A DNA stretch of 64,000 nt from Mycobacterium kyorinense (GTDB lineage: Bacteria; Actinomycetota; Actinomycetes; Mycobacteriales; Mycobacteriaceae), in the NCBI RefSeq assembly GCF_001672775.1, contig NZ_LZKJ01000145.1, positions 24,618 to 88,617 of the forward strand. The letters run 5' to 3'. Positions 38,803-48,876 of this stretch are shown piece after piece. Within the stretch, counting starts at the first letter, position 1; each line of letters opens with the position of its first letter. The notes below the pieces were generated by a model. That model was not told the DNA's origin. It searched no databases and was given only the letters and a program-made list of their open reading frames with translations. Both the position numbers and the translations under genes were made by a program.

Positions 38803-39920
38803 CCAACGTCTCGTTGTCCGTCCTCGACTTGGCGCCGATCAGCGCCGGCAGCGACGCCGCGACCGCGCTGCGCAACACCGTCGACTTGGCGCAGCACGCC
38901 GAACGGTGGGGATATCGGCGATACTGGATTGCCGAACACCACTTCGTTGCCGTCGCCAGCTCGTCGCCGGCGGTGCTGATCGGCCAAATCGCCGCCGCTA
39001 CCAACACGATTCGGGTCGGCTCGGCAGCGGTACAGCTCAGCCACACCACCGCGGCCGCCGTCGTGGAAAGCTTCGGGATGCTCGAGGCCTTCCACCCGGG
39101 CCGCATCGATCTCGGCGTGGGCCGCTCCGGGCAACGCCGCAGGACTAACAAGCCGCGCACGCCACGGCCGAAGGTAGAACTGCCTCGCGAGTGGCGCGAG
39201 ATCGACGGGGTAGTGGTGCCACCGCCGTTCGACCTGCGCACGGTGCTCAACAAAGAACGCGTCCAGGCCACCATGGCGCTTCTGCAGCAACCCGAAGCCG
39301 TCGCACCCGACTTCGCCGAACAACTCGGCGACATCTTGGCCATGCTCGACGGTAGCTACCAGACTGAGGGATTCGACGTGCACGCGGTGCCGGGTGAACG
39401 AATCGGCTTGACGCCGTGGATCTTCGGCAGCAGCAAGGGCAAAAGCGCGCAGCTGGCCGGCGCGCTCGGGCTACCCTTCGTCGCCAGCTATCACCTCACC
39501 CCGGCCACTGCGCTGGAAGCCGTCGACGCCTACCGTGCCGCGTTCACACCGTCGGCGACACTGACAAAGCCCTATGTGGTGATCTCGGCCGACATCGTCG
39601 TGGCCGACGACACCGCCACCGCTCGGCGGCTGGCTGCCAGTTACGGGCAGTGGGTGTACTCGATTCGGGCCGGTGACGGCGCGGTACCCTATCCCGACCC
39701 AAACGACTGCCCGCCGCTGACCGACGAGCAGCTGGCGGTGGTAAATGACCGGCTGGCAACGCAATTCGTCGGCAATCCTGACGAGGTGGCCGAGCGGTTA
39801 ACGGCGCTGCAGCGGGTCAGCGGCGCCGACGAGCTCGTCGTCACCTCGGTCACCCACCGCCACGAGGACCGGCTGCGCTCGCACGAGCTGATCGCGCAGC
39901 GCTGGGGGCTGTGCGAATGA
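38799..39920 (+). CDS. Luciferase-like (LLM) flavin-dependent monooxygenase 2
   Basis: 373-residue single-barrel LLM oxidoreductase of the alkanal-monooxygenase-like group: SVLDLAPISAG at the start, YWIAEHHF, AVQLSHTTAAAVVESFGMLEAFHPGRIDLGVGRS and FGSSKGKSAQLAGALGLPF. This start motif is typical of the LLM group that includes Bacillus CmoO (YtmO). It sits between two NtaA-type monooxygenases, overlapping each by four bases. Confidence 0.83.
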   Translation: MTNVSLSVLDLAPISAGSDAATALRNTVDLAQHAERWGYRRYWIAEHHFVAVASSSPAVLIGQIAAATNTIRVGSAAVQLSHTTAAAVVESFGMLEAFHPGRIDLGVGRSGQRRRTNKPRTPRPKVELPREWREIDGVVVPPPFDLRTVLNKERVQATMALLQQPEAVAPDFAEQLGDILAMLDGSYQTEGFDVHAVPGERIGLTPWIFGSSKGKSAQLAGALGLPFVASYHLTPATALEAVDAYRAAFTPSATLTKPYVVISADIVVADDTATARRLAASYGQWVYSIRAGDGAVPYPDPNDCPPLTDEQLAVVNDRLATQFVGNPDEVAERLTALQRVSGADELVVTSVTHRHEDRLRSHELIAQRWGLCE

Positions 39921-41248
39921 AGCAAGTTCACCTGGCCGCGCACTTCCCGGGTGTCAACAACACCACGGTGTGGGCCGACCCGGCCGCGGGCAGCCAGATC
40001 GAATTCGCCTCGTTCACACATCTGGCCCGCACCGCCGAACGCGGCCTGTTCGATTTCTTCTTTCTGGCCGAAGGACTGCGACTGCGCGAGCACCGCGGGC
40101 GCATCTACGACCTGGATGTGGTGGGCCGCCCAGACACCTTCACCGTACTGGCCGCGCTGGCCGGCGTCACCGATCGGATCGGCCTGACCGGCACCATCAA
40201 CACCACCTTCAACGAACCCTTCGAAGTGGCGCGGCAATTCGCGACCTTGGACCATCTGTCGGATGGCCGGGCCGGCTGGAACATCGTCACCTCGTCAGAT
40301 GCGTTCACCGGGGCAAACTTTCGCCGTGACGGATTCCTCGACCACGCGGACCGATATTAGCGTGCCGAGGAATTCCTTGCAGTTGCACGCCAATTCTGGG
40401 ACAGCTGGGCGTCCGACGCCATAGTGGCCGACATCGACGCCGGCATCTACGTCGATCCCAGCCGCATCCGGACCGTCGAACATCATGGTCCGCAATTCGA
40501 TGTACGTGGGATGGCGACACTGCCGGCCGGTCCGCAGGGCCATCCAGTGCTGCTGCAAGCCGGCGACTCCCCGGAAGGCCGAACCTTCGGGGCGCGGCAC
40601 GCAGACGCCATGTTCACGCTGCATGGCTCGCTGGAGGACGGGCAACGTTACACCGCCGACGTCAAAGGCCGCGCAGCTGCGGCCGGCCGAGACCCCAACG
40701 CGCTCAAAGTGTTTCCCGCAGCCACCTTCGTGCTCGGCGACACTGCTGCCGACGCGGCCGAGAAGGCGCGGCACATCCGTTATCAGCAAGTCAGCGGCCC
40801 GACCGCGATCGCCATGCTCGAACAGGTGTGGGGCCGCGACCTGTCGGCCTACGACCCCGACGGCCCGCTGCCCGACGTCGAACCAGCCGGTGACACCGGC
40901 ATCACGCAGGGCCGGGTGCGGCACGGCGACCCAGTCGCGGTGGCCAAGCTCTACCGGGACCGTGCCCAGGCAGAAAACCTGACCATCCGCGAACTGGTGA
41001 TCGCCGTGACCAGCCGGCAGCAATTCGTCGGGACTGCCGCCCAGATCGCTGACGAGATGAACCGCTACGTGCAAGCCGATGCCTGCGACGGGTTCATCCT
41101 GGTGCCACACCTGACCCCGCATGGCCTCGACGAGTTCGTCGACCGGGTTGTCCCGCTATTGCAGGACCGCGGTGTCTACCGCACCCAATACACCGGCCGA
41201 ACTCTGCGGGATCACCTCGACGTTCAGCCGGCCATGAATTCGTCGTAG
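39917..41248 (+). pseudogene. Luciferase-like monooxygenase 3 (NtaA/SnaA/DszA type), split by one amber codon
   Basis: The reading frame from ATG 39917 encodes the start of an NtaA-type monooxygenase (HLAAHFPGVNNTTVW, TFNEPFEVARQFATLDHLSDGRAGWN) and stops at TAG 40358-40360. The same frame continues without interruption as RAEEFLAVARQFWDSW and runs to 41248, giving a family-length protein of 443 codons. The usual residue at the stop in ...DRY-x-RAEEF is glutamate, so a single GAG to TAG change explains it. No frameshift or other defect is seen, which suggests recent inactivation, readthrough or a sequencing error. It overlaps the convergent haem-binding gene by 25 bases. Confidence 0.85.
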
Positions 41249-41628
41249 GCCGACTGCAGCTCGGGTGAGAGCACCGTGGTGTTGCACTGGCGTTGCGTGT
41301 CGCCGATCGGTGCCAGGATGCCTCGCAGGTCGTGGTATTCCTGCGGGTGGCCGGTGAAGTAGCTGCGCAGATTGGCCGCCGCCTCCGGACGCGGCCGGCT
41401 GAACGCATCCGTCACCGCGGCGTTGGCATCCGGGTGGCCGTTGAGGTACTGGCGAGCCGATCCGGTCGCCGAGTTGACGGTGTTCTGCACCCCCGCAGGG
41501 CTGCAGTCCGGCGCTGCGGACGCCGTCGGCGCCGCAATCGTGGTTGCAGCCAGGCTCCCGAGAAGGCAGCAGGCAGCAGAGATGCCGGCGGCGTGCCGGC
41601 GCGCGGTCATACCACGGAGTTTCGTCAT
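41224..41628 (-). CDS. Secreted haem-binding protein, Rv0203-like (haemophore family)
   Basis: 134 residues with a signal peptide (AAGISAACCLLGSLAATTIAAPTASAAP) and a short all-helical mature domain. The pattern of two cysteines flanking ...YLNGHPDANAAVTDAF...LRSYFTGHPQEYHDLRGI...QC is that of the mycobacterial haemophore family. Such proteins shuttle haem outside the cell for MmpL3/MmpL11-linked uptake. ATG 41628 follows GAGGAAA. Haem ligation cannot be judged from the sequence alone. Confidence 0.77.
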   Translation of the reverse strand: MTKLRGMTARRHAAGISAACCLLGSLAATTIAAPTASAAPDCSPAGVQNTVNSATGSARQYLNGHPDANAAVTDAFSRPRPEAAANLRSYFTGHPQEYHDLRGILAPIGDTQRQCNTTVLSPELQSAYDEFMAG

Positions 41629-41910
41629 TGGTTGTTTCCTCGAATTGCACATTGGCTGTGATTTGTGATCGCCCGCCTCCTGCTCAAGCGGGGGGCTGCG
41701 ATGGCCCGACGCCCAAAGTACGCGCGGCTCGAAGGGCGTCAACTGTGTGAAAGTCCGCGAAAAGCGCTGCCGCGGTGCGGCACCGGCGCGCGCGCGTGAA
41801 ATAAGTCTCAATTGCGGCCGTTTTCGGTAAGCAATCGACCAGAGCGGTAGCGAAAGTGTGAGAGCTCTTAACGAATCGTGATGTGCACCGTGACCGAATT
41901 GTGACCGCGC
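41629..41910. other. Intergenic stretch without a gene
   Basis: 282 bases between the haem-binding gene's start and the stop of the metallo-beta-lactamase gene, both on the minus strand. The part near 41629-41700 should hold the promoter of the haem-binding gene. I looked for an IdeR iron box (TTAGGTTAGGCTAACCTAA type) and saw none. No convincing hairpin, RNA motif or reading frame was found. Confidence 0.5.
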
Positions 41911-42666
41911 TCAGCGGCCTTGGGCCAGCGCGCGGGCCTGTTCGGCGGCTCGACGGACCGGACCGCGCCACAAGTCGCCGTGACCCGGAGCCAGGATTTC
42001 GGTCTCCAGCAATCCCAGCGCCGCCAGGCTGCGAATGCAGTTGTCCTGGCTGTGGCTGAACACCGCCGGCAGCAGCTGTGGGCCGCTGCGGGCCAGCAAC
42101 GGATGTCCGGTGATCAAGGCATCGCCGCTGGCCAGCACACCGTCGACCAGATACGAGCAGTGTCCGCCGGTGTGCCCGGGCGTGGGAATGGCCATCGGTT
42201 TGCCGGGCAGGCCCGCGGCCACCTCCGCGGTCAACGGCTGCGCGGTCGGGATGCCTTCGCGAGTCAGGCCGCCGCTGCGGACCACGTGCGCGGCCCACAC
42301 CGCCCAGCGGGGCCGCCAAATCCGCAGCGCGACGTCCAACGGCGACGCCTGCTCCAGATACTCCCGCTTGGTGTGGCCCACCTCGTCGGGATGGCAATAG
42401 ACCGGGGTGCCGTGGGTTTTGGCGAACCAGATCGCCGAGCCCAAGTGGTCGATGTGGGCGTGGGTGAGCAGGATCGCGCGGACATCGCCGGCCTGATATC
42501 CCAGTTCACGCAGCGAGGCCAGCACGTCGTCGCGGTCACCGGGATAGCCCGCGTCGATCAGCATGACCCCGGTGTCGTCGGTGACCAGCAGCCAGTTGAC
42601 CGCCTCGCCCTGGGCGAGATGCACGGTTCCGGTGATCGGAACAAGCCTCGGGAGCGCCGGTGCCAT
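41911..42666 (-). CDS. Metallo-beta-lactamase fold hydrolase, Rv0406c-like
   Basis: 251-residue MBL-superfamily enzyme with the metal motif THAHIDHLG (HxHxDH), GHTGGH, the bridging aspartate in ASGDALITG and a final histidine in LAPGHGDL. ATG 42666 gives the standard short N-terminus. It is divergent from fgd1 with a 35-base gap, the same neighbour as Rv0406c. The substrate is not evident; glyoxalase II-like thioester or lactone hydrolysis is possible. Confidence 0.87.
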   Translation of the reverse strand: MAPALPRLVPITGTVHLAQGEAVNWLLVTDDTGVMLIDAGYPGDRDDVLASLRELGYQAGDVRAILLTHAHIDHLGSAIWFAKTHGTPVYCHPDEVGHTKREYLEQASPLDVALRIWRPRWAVWAAHVVRSGGLTREGIPTAQPLTAEVAAGLPGKPMAIPTPGHTGGHCSYLVDGVLASGDALITGHPLLARSGPQLLPAVFSHSQDNCIRSLAALGLLETEILAPGHGDLWRGPVRRAAEQARALAQGR

Positions 42667-42701
42667 GTTGGCGAGTCTAAGGGTGGAGTAGAAACGACAG
42701 C

Positions 42702-43712
42702 GTGGCTGAACTGAAACTCGGATACAAGGCATCGGCGGAACAATTCGCGCCGCGGGAGCTCGTCGATCTGGCGGTTGCCGCCGAGGCTCACGGGATGGAT
42801 AGCGCCACGGTCAGCGACCATTTTCAGCCCTGGCGGCACGAGGGCGGGCACGCCCCGTTCTCGCTGTCCTGGATGACCGCGGTCGGTGAGCGCACCAAGC
42901 GCATCACGCTCGGCACCTCGGTGCTCACGCCGACATTCCGCTACAACCCCGCCGTCGTCGCCCAGGCGTTCGCCACGATGAGCTGCTTGTACCCGGACCG
43001 CATCTTCCTGGGGGTGGGCACCGGGGAAGCGTTGAACGAGATCGCCACCGGCTACGAGGGCGACTGGCCGGAGTTCAAGGAGCGCTTCGCGCGGTTACGC
43101 GAATCGGTGCGGCTGATGCGCGAGTTGTGGCGCGGCGACCGGGTCGATTTCGACGGCGACTACTACCGGCTCAAAGGGGCGTCGATCTACGACGTGCCCG
43201 AGGGCGGGGTGCCGATCTACGTCGCCGCCGGCGGCCCGGCGGTGGCCAAGTACGCCGGGCGGGCCGGCGACGGCTTCATCTGCACCTCCGGCAAGGGTGA
43301 GGAGCTGTATCGGGAGAAGCTCATCCCGGCCGTGCACGAGGGTGCCGCCGCCGCTGACCGCAATGTCGAGGGCATCGACAAGATGATCGAAATCAAGATC
43401 TCCTACGACACCGACCCGGAGCTGGCGCTGGAGAACACCCGATTCTGGGCGCCGCTGTCGCTGACCGCCGAGCAGAAGCACAGCATCGACGACCCGATCG
43501 AGATGGAGAAGGCCGCCGACGAACTGCCGATCGAACAGGTCGCCAAACGCTGGATCGTGGCGTCGGACCCCGACGAGGCCGTCGAAAAGGTCGGCCAGTA
43601 CGTCACCTGGGGCCTCAACCACCTGGTGTTCCACGCGCCCGGTCACGACCAGCGCCGGTTCCTGGACCTCTTCGAGAAAGACCTCGCGCCGCGCTTGCGG
43701 CGGCTCGGCTGA
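42702..43712 (+). CDS. fgd1: F420-dependent glucose-6-phosphate dehydrogenase
   Basis: Reduces coenzyme F420 with glucose 6-phosphate; the only known F420H2 source for activating pretomanid and delamanid in M. tuberculosis. The 336-residue length and active-site set match: D39, H40 and W44 in SDHFQPW, and the catalytic acid glutamate in [10 protein letters not shown] (E109). It starts with GTG and is followed one base later by pta, so fgd1, pta and ackA form one run. Confidence 0.97.
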   Translation: MAELKLGYKASAEQFAPRELVDLAVAAEAHGMDSATVSDHFQPWRHEGGHAPFSLSWMTAVGERTKRITLGTSVLTPTFRYNPAVVAQAFATMSCLYPDRIFLGVGTGEALNEIATGYEGDWPEFKERFARLRESVRLMRELWRGDRVDFDGDYYRLKGASIYDVPEGGVPIYVAAGGPAVAKYAGRAGDGFICTSGKGEELYREKLIPAVHEGAAAADRNVEGIDKMIEIKISYDTDPELALENTRFWAPLSLTAEQKHSIDDPIEMEKAADELPIEQVAKRWIVASDPDEAVEKVGQYVTWGLNHLVFHAPGHDQRRFLDLFEKDLAPRLRRLG

Positions 43713-43713
43713 C

Positions 43714-45780
43714 GTGGCCACGTCGGGCGGCGTCTACATCACCTCGCCGGAAGGCGACACCGGCAAGTCGACGGTCGCGCTCGGGGTGGTGCACCTGCTG
43801 ACGGCCACGGTGGCCCGGGTCGGCGTGTTTCGCCCGATCGTTCGTGGTGGCGCGGAGCGCGATTACATCCTGGAGTTGCTGCTCTCCCACGCCACCGCCG
43901 ACCTGAGTTATGACCAGTGTGTCGGCGTCGGCTACCAGCAGTTGCACGACGACACCGACGGCGCGATCGCCGAAATCGTCGAACGGTTCCACGCAATGGC
44001 CGATGCGTGTGACGTGGTGGTGATCGTCGGCAGCGACTACACCGACGTCGCGACTCCCACCGAGCTGTCGGTCAACGCCCGCATCGCGGTGAACCTCGGG
44101 GCGCCGGTGGTGTTGACCGTGCGTGCGAAGGACCGGACCACCGACGACGTCGTCCGCGTCGTCGACGTGTGCCTGGCCGAACTCGCCGCCCAGCATGCTC
44201 ACACCGCGGCGGTAGTCGCCAACCGCTGTGCGCCGGCTGATGTTTCGGCGGTGGCTGCGGCGCTGCAGCATTTCGAACCGCAAACCTACGTGCTGCCCGA
44301 CGAACCGCTGCTGGTCGCACCGACCGTCACCGAGATGCAGCACGCCGTCGACGGAACACTGCTCAGCGGGGACAGTGCCTTGCTGGATCGTGAAGTGAGC
44401 GGTGTGCTGGTGGCCGGTATGACCGCCGAACATGTGCTGGAGCGGCTGACCGAGGGCGTCGCGGTGATCACCCCCGGCGATCGCTCCGACGTCGTGCTCG
44501 CGGTGGCCAGCGCCCATGCGGCCGAAGGCTTTCCATCGCTGTCCTGTCTCATTCTCAACGGCGGGCTGGAGCCACATCCGGCGATCGCGGCGCTGGTGTC
44601 CGGGCTGGGGCTGCGGTTGCCGATCATCGCGACCACCACCGGCACCTTCGAAACGGCCAGCGCCGCCGCGACAGCTCGCGGCTGGGTGACCGCGACGTCG
44701 CAACGCAAGGTCGACACCGCGTTGGCATTGATGGAACGCAATGTCGACGTCTCGGACTTGTTGGCGCGGTTGGCGATTCCGATTCCGTCCGTCACCACGC
44801 CGCAGATGTTCGCCTACCAGGTGCTGGAACGAGCGCGTTCGGACCGCAAGCGCATCGTGTTGCCCGAGGGCGACGACGACCGCATCCTGCACGCGGCCGG
44901 GCGGCTGCTGCGACGACGGGTAGCGGATCTGACCATTCTCGGCGACGAAGCCGAGATCCGGTCCCGCGCAGCAGAGCTCGGGGTCGACCTGTCCGACGCC
45001 GAGGTGCTCGATCCGAGCAGTAGCGAGCTGCGCGACAAGTTCGCCCACCAGTACGCCGAGCTCCGCAAAGCCAAAGGGGCCACGGTCGACTGGGCGGGCG
45101 AGGTCATGCAGGACGTGTCGTACTTCGGCACGATGCTGGTGTACAACGCTCACGTCGACGGCATGGTCTCCGGTGCGGCGCACACCACCGCGCACACGGT
45201 CCGGCCCGCGTTCGAGATCATCCGGACCGCGCCCGACGTGGCCACGGTGTCCAGTATTTTCCTGATGTGCCTGCCCGATCGGGTGTTGGCGTACGGAGAC
45301 TGCGCGATCGTCCCGGATCCGACGGTCGAGCAACTGGCCGACATCGCGATCAGTTCGGCGCGCACCGCCGCCCAGTTCGGCATCGAACCGCGGGTCGCGA
45401 TGTTGTCGTATTCCACCGGCGAGTCCGGCTCCGGCGCCGACGTCGAGAAAGTCAGGTCGGCAACGGAATTGGTGCGCAACCGGGAGCCTGATTTGCTGGT
45501 CGAAGGCCCCATCCAGTACGACGCCGCCGTCGACCCGTCGGTGGCGGCCACCAAGTTGCGCGACTCGGCGGTCGCCGGCCGGGCCACCGTGCTGATCTTC
45601 CCGGACCTCAACTCGGGCAACAACGCCTACAAAGCCGTGCAGCGCAGCGCCGGCGCCATCGCGGTGGGTCCGGTGCTGCAGGGCTTGAACAGACCGGTGA
45701 ACGACCTGTCCCGCGGGGCATTGGTCGAGGACATCGTCAACACCGTGGCCATCACTGCTATCCAGGCCCAAGACACATGA
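43714..45780 (+). CDS. pta: Phosphate acetyltransferase (long form)
   Basis: Interconverts acetyl-CoA and acetyl phosphate. The 688 residues include an N-terminal P-loop domain ([16 protein letters not shown], about 10-25, dethiobiotin-synthetase-like), a central DRTGG regulatory domain (about 220-330), and the C-terminal catalytic PTA domain (about 365-685, with [23 protein letters not shown] and [11 protein letters not shown]). Start GTG; the stop overlaps ackA as ATGA, the usual partner. Confidence 0.96.
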   Translation: MATSGGVYITSPEGDTGKSTVALGVVHLLTATVARVGVFRPIVRGGAERDYILELLLSHATADLSYDQCVGVGYQQLHDDTDGAIAEIVERFHAMADACDVVVIVGSDYTDVATPTELSVNARIAVNLGAPVVLTVRAKDRTTDDVVRVVDVCLAELAAQHAHTAAVVANRCAPADVSAVAAALQHFEPQTYVLPDEPLLVAPTVTEMQHAVDGTLLSGDSALLDREVSGVLVAGMTAEHVLERLTEGVAVITPGDRSDVVLAVASAHAAEGFPSLSCLILNGGLEPHPAIAALVSGLGLRLPIIATTTGTFETASAAATARGWVTATSQRKVDTALALMERNVDVSDLLARLAIPIPSVTTPQMFAYQVLERARSDRKRIVLPEGDDDRILHAAGRLLRRRVADLTILGDEAEIRSRAAELGVDLSDAEVLDPSSSELRDKFAHQYAELRKAKGATVDWAGEVMQDVSYFGTMLVYNAHVDGMVSGAAHTTAHTVRPAFEIIRTAPDVATVSSIFLMCLPDRVLAYGDCAIVPDPTVEQLADIAISSARTAAQFGIEPRVAMLSYSTGESGSGADVEKVRSATELVRNREPDLLVEGPIQYDAAVDPSVAATKLRDSAVAGRATVLIFPDLNSGNNAYKAVQRSAGAIAVGPVLQGLNRPVNDLSRGALVEDIVNTVAITAIQAQDT

Positions 45781-46922
45781 CCGGGCGTGGTGTGCTGGTG
45801 ATCAACTCCGGCTCGTCGTCGCTGAAATACCAGCTGATCCAACCCGATTCGGAAACATCGCTGGCCGAGGGCATCATCGAGCAGATCGGCGAGCCGTCGT
45901 CGCCGGTCGCCGACCACGACGCGGCGCTGCGGGCGGCATTCGACCGGTTGGCCGACGACGGCATCGACCTGAACGATTGCGGACTGGCCGCGGTCGGGCA
46001 TCGCGTTGTCCACGGTGGCACCAAGTTCTATCGCCCCACCATCCTCGACGACGCAGTGGTCGCCGCGCTGCAGGACTTGTCGTCGTTGGCGCCGCTGCAC
46101 AATCCTCCGGCGCTCAGCGGTATCGAGGTGGCCCGCAAGATGCTGCCGCAGCTACCGCATGTCGCGATCTTCGACACCGCCTACTTCCACGACCTGCCCG
46201 CGGCAGCCGCGACCTACGCCATCGACCACGAGTTGGCCGAGAAGTGGCGGATCCGCCGGTATGGTTTTCACGGCACGTCGCACCAGTACGTCAGCGAGCA
46301 GGCCGCGGCGTTTGTAGGCCGACCGCTGGACACGCTGAATCAGATTGTGCTGCATCTGGGTAACGGCGCGTCAGCATCGGCGATCGCGGGCGGGCGGCCC
46401 GTCGACACGTCCATGGGTCTGACTCCGTTGGAGGGTCTGGTGATGGGCACGCGCAGCGGTGACATCGACCCCGGCATCATCGGCTATCTGTGTCGGGAAG
46501 CCAAGCTGAGCGTCGACGATGTCGAGTCGATGCTCAACCAACGCTCCGGGATGCTGGGACTGGCCGGTGAGCGCGACTTCCGCCGGCTGGGGGAGATGAT
46601 CCAATCCGGCGATGCCACAGCACAGTTGGCCTATGACGTGTTCGTGCACCGGCTACGCAAGTACGTCGGCGCGTACTTGGCGGTGCTCGGGCATACCGAC
46701 GTGGTGACGTTCACCGCCGGCATCGGCGAGAACGTGCCGGCGGTGCGTCGCGATGCACTGATCGGACTTGGCGCGCTGGGAATCGAGATCGACGAACGGC
46801 GCAATGACAAACGTGGCAGCGATGCGCGACGGATTTCCACCGACGACTCAGCCGTTGCCGTGCTGGTGATTCCGACTAATGAAGAGTTGGCCATCGCCCG
46901 CGATTGTCTCAGCGTGATTTAA
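45777..46922 (+). CDS. ackA: Acetate kinase
   Basis: Makes ATP and acetate from acetyl phosphate, or the reverse. The 381-residue ASKHA-fold enzyme has [13 protein letters not shown] (about 6-18), [44 protein letters not shown] and FTAGIGENV, covering phosphate-, substrate- and nucleotide-binding blocks. A short palindrome GGTACG-T-CGTACC (46925-46937) follows directly after the stop. Confidence 0.96.
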   Translation: MTGRGVLVINSGSSSLKYQLIQPDSETSLAEGIIEQIGEPSSPVADHDAALRAAFDRLADDGIDLNDCGLAAVGHRVVHGGTKFYRPTILDDAVVAALQDLSSLAPLHNPPALSGIEVARKMLPQLPHVAIFDTAYFHDLPAAAATYAIDHELAEKWRIRRYGFHGTSHQYVSEQAAAFVGRPLDTLNQIVLHLGNGASASAIAGGRPVDTSMGLTPLEGLVMGTRSGDIDPGIIGYLCREAKLSVDDVESMLNQRSGMLGLAGERDFRRLGEMIQSGDATAQLAYDVFVHRLRKYVGAYLAVLGHTDVVTFTAGIGENVPAVRRDALIGLGALGIEIDERRNDKRGSDARRISTDDSAVAVLVIPTNEELAIARDCLSVI

Positions 46923-46983
46923 GACGGTACGTCGTACCTAAAGGCTAGAGTTTGGAATTGCTTGGGACTTTAGGGGACACGCA

Positions 46984-48825
46984 ATGGGGCAGCAGCCCGA
47001 TGACGCACGAGTCGGGACGCGATTCGGCCGCTACGAGATACGGGCGGTGCTCGGCCAAACCGGCGTGGGCCGGGTTTACCAGGCCGTGGAAACCGGGCCG
47101 GACACGGCCGGGGAGCGCACGGTCGCGGTTACCGTGTTGCCGCCCACCCTGGATCGCGAGCGGTTCTTCCGCGAGTTGCCGATTGTGGCGGGACTCTCAG
47201 ATCCGCACCTCCTGCCGGTTCGCGATTGGGGCGAGACCGACGGCGTGGGCTATATCGCGACGGCGTCGACATCCGGTGAAACATTGCGGTCGCTGCTGAC
47301 CATGTATGGACCGATCGCCCCGGCTCGCGCGGTGGCGATCGTCGAGCAGCTCGCCGCGGTCCTCGACGTCGCTCACGCGGCCCGGCTGACCCACCGGGAT
47401 ATCAAGCCGGAGAACATCCTTGTCACCGGCGACGACGTCGTGTACCTCCTCGGCCTCGGCATCGCCGACACAGCACTCGACGGACGGGGGCCGACGGCGG
47501 GCACTTATGCGTACACGGCGCCGGAGCGTTTCGACAACGAGCGGCCGACCAGCCGCGCCGACGTGTACTCGCTGACCGGCGTGCTGTGCGAAATGCTGAC
47601 CGGTGACAGCCCCTTTGCCGGCGCGGTGACGGTGAGCCAGGTGATCAAGGCGCACCTGACCGCCGCACCGCCCAAGCCCAGCCTGCTGCGGCCGCGTGTC
47701 ATCCCACCTCGATTCGACGCCGTGATCGCGCGCGGGATGGCCAAGAATCCGCAGCAGAGGTTCGCCACCGCTGGCGATCTGGCCCGCGCTGCCCGCGATG
47801 CGCTCTCGGCGCCGCCGCACGACGCACCGACGATGGTTCGTCGCACCACCGACCATCCCCCGGCGCGCATCCGCAATCGGCCCGCGGAGCCGATCCCCGA
47901 GTTCGACTTCTCTTCGGACGAGGTCGCCGAGCCCGGGCCGCAGGGTCCGAAGCTGCTGCCGCTGGCGATCGTGGTGGTGGTGCTGCTGTTGACCGTCATC
48001 GGCCTGCTGGTGTGGTGGATCGCGTCGTCGGGCAGTGACCAGCACGGCCGAGGTGCGAGATCCACACCGACGACGTATCAACCAGGCGTGCTTCCGTTCA
48101 GCGGTCTCACCGGACCGGAGGGTGTGGCCGTGGACGCGTCGGGCAACGTGTACGTCACCAACATCGACAACGACCGGGTGATGAAGCTGGAGGCCGGCTC
48201 GACCCACCAGACCGTGCTGCCATTCACCGGCCTGAAGGAACCGTATGGCTTGGCGGTAGACACGGACGGCGGCGTGTACGTCGCCGACACCGACAACGAT
48301 CGGGTGCTGAAGGTGGCGGCCGGGTCGGATAGCCAGACGGTGGTGCCGTTCACCGGACTCAAACGCCCGGCGGGTTTGGCGGTGGATGGGTCGGGCAGCG
48401 TCTACGTCGTCGATACCGGTCACGATCGGGTGCTGAAGCTGCAGGCCGGGTCGGAGGACCAGACGGTGTTGCCGTTCAACGACCTGGAACGGCCGAAGGG
48501 CGTGGCCGTCGATGGGTCGGGCAGCGTCTACGTCGTCGACACCGGCAACAATCGGGTGCTGAAGCTGGCGGCGGGGGCGGCCGGCCAGACGGTGATGCCG
48601 TTCACCAGCCTCAAAGATCCGTCCGGTTTAGCCGCCGATGCAGCCGGCAACGTCTACGTCACCGACGGCAGCAGGCTGGTGAAGATGGCGGCCGGTTCGA
48701 CCAAGCAAACCGTGCTGCCGGCCAGCGATCTCGGCTACACCAGGGGAGTGGCGGTGGATGCCTCGGGCAACGTCTACGTCACCGACTACGGCAACGATCA
48801 GGTGGTGAAGCTGACGCCGGGCTGA
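46984..48825 (+). CDS. PknD-like receptor pseudokinase with six NHL repeats
   Basis: 613 residues: an N-terminal protein-kinase fold (1-270), a membrane helix (about 322-345), and an extracellular six-bladed NHL propeller (370-613), the layout of PknD. The kinase keeps HRDIKPEN (H137-N144), the alphaC-type glutamate E64 and APE (179-181). It has lost the ATP lysine (VAIK is VAVT, T50), the magnesium aspartate (DFG is GLG, 157-159) and one glycine of the loop (LGQTGVGRVY). Phosphotransfer is therefore unlikely, and it may signal as a scaffold. It follows ackA by 61 bases. Confidence 0.88.
   Translation: MGQQPDDARVGTRFGRYEIRAVLGQTGVGRVYQAVETGPDTAGERTVAVTVLPPTLDRERFFRELPIVAGLSDPHLLPVRDWGETDGVGYIATASTSGETLRSLLTMYGPIAPARAVAIVEQLAAVLDVAHAARLTHRDIKPENILVTGDDVVYLLGLGIADTALDGRGPTAGTYAYTAPERFDNERPTSRADVYSLTGVLCEMLTGDSPFAGAVTVSQVIKAHLTAAPPKPSLLRPRVIPPRFDAVIARGMAKNPQQRFATAGDLARAARDALSAPPHDAPTMVRRTTDHPPARIRNRPAEPIPEFDFSSDEVAEPGPQGPKLLPLAIVVVVLLLTVIGLLVWWIASSGSDQHGRGARSTPTTYQPGVLPFSGLTGPEGVAVDASGNVYVTNIDNDRVMKLEAGSTHQTVLPFTGLKEPYGLAVDTDGGVYVADTDNDRVLKVAAGSDSQTVVPFTGLKRPAGLAVDGSGSVYVVDTGHDRVLKLQAGSEDQTVLPFNDLERPKGVAVDGSGSVYVVDTGNNRVLKLAAGAAGQTVMPFTSLKDPSGLAADAAGNVYVTDGSRLVKMAAGSTKQTVLPASDLGYTRGVAVDASGNVYVTDYGNDQVVKLTPG
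48091..48822 (+). repeat. Six tandem NHL-repeat coding units
   Basis: Six in-frame units of about 40-42 codons, each with the pattern LPF-GL-P-G(V/L)AVD-G-VYV-D--N-RV-KL-AGS-QTV. Blades 2-4 are the most alike. They encode the beta-propeller sensor of the pseudokinase. The unit length (about 126 bases) and in-frame coding exclude a CRISPR or mobile repeat. Confidence 0.85.
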
Positions 48826-48876
48826 GCCTGTGGACTGAGGTCGGCGCCGCATCGGGTCTGCGTGCAATCCTCCGGC

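Noticed and set aside
40330..40430. Frameshift in the third LLM monooxygenase gene
   Set aside because: Both halves are in the same frame; only one stop codon separates them, so no shift is needed.
41629..41910. Iron (IdeR) box in front of the haem-binding gene
   Set aside because: No stretch resembles the 19-base IdeR consensus closely enough to report.
43615..45771. 718-codon open frame antisense to pta
   Set aside because: Same explanation: a composition shadow of a complete, well-conserved gene, with a histidine/arginine/glycine-rich product and no recognisable domain.
46923..46983. Riboswitch or attenuator between ackA and the pseudokinase
   Set aside because: A 13-base palindrome and a 7-base inverted repeat are present, but they are short and match no known RNA family, so only the palindrome is mentioned with ackA.
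48091..48822. Regularly spaced repeats that might suggest a CRISPR array
   Set aside because: The units are about 126 bases, diverged, in frame and encode NHL propeller blades. There are no short identical repeats with unique spacers.
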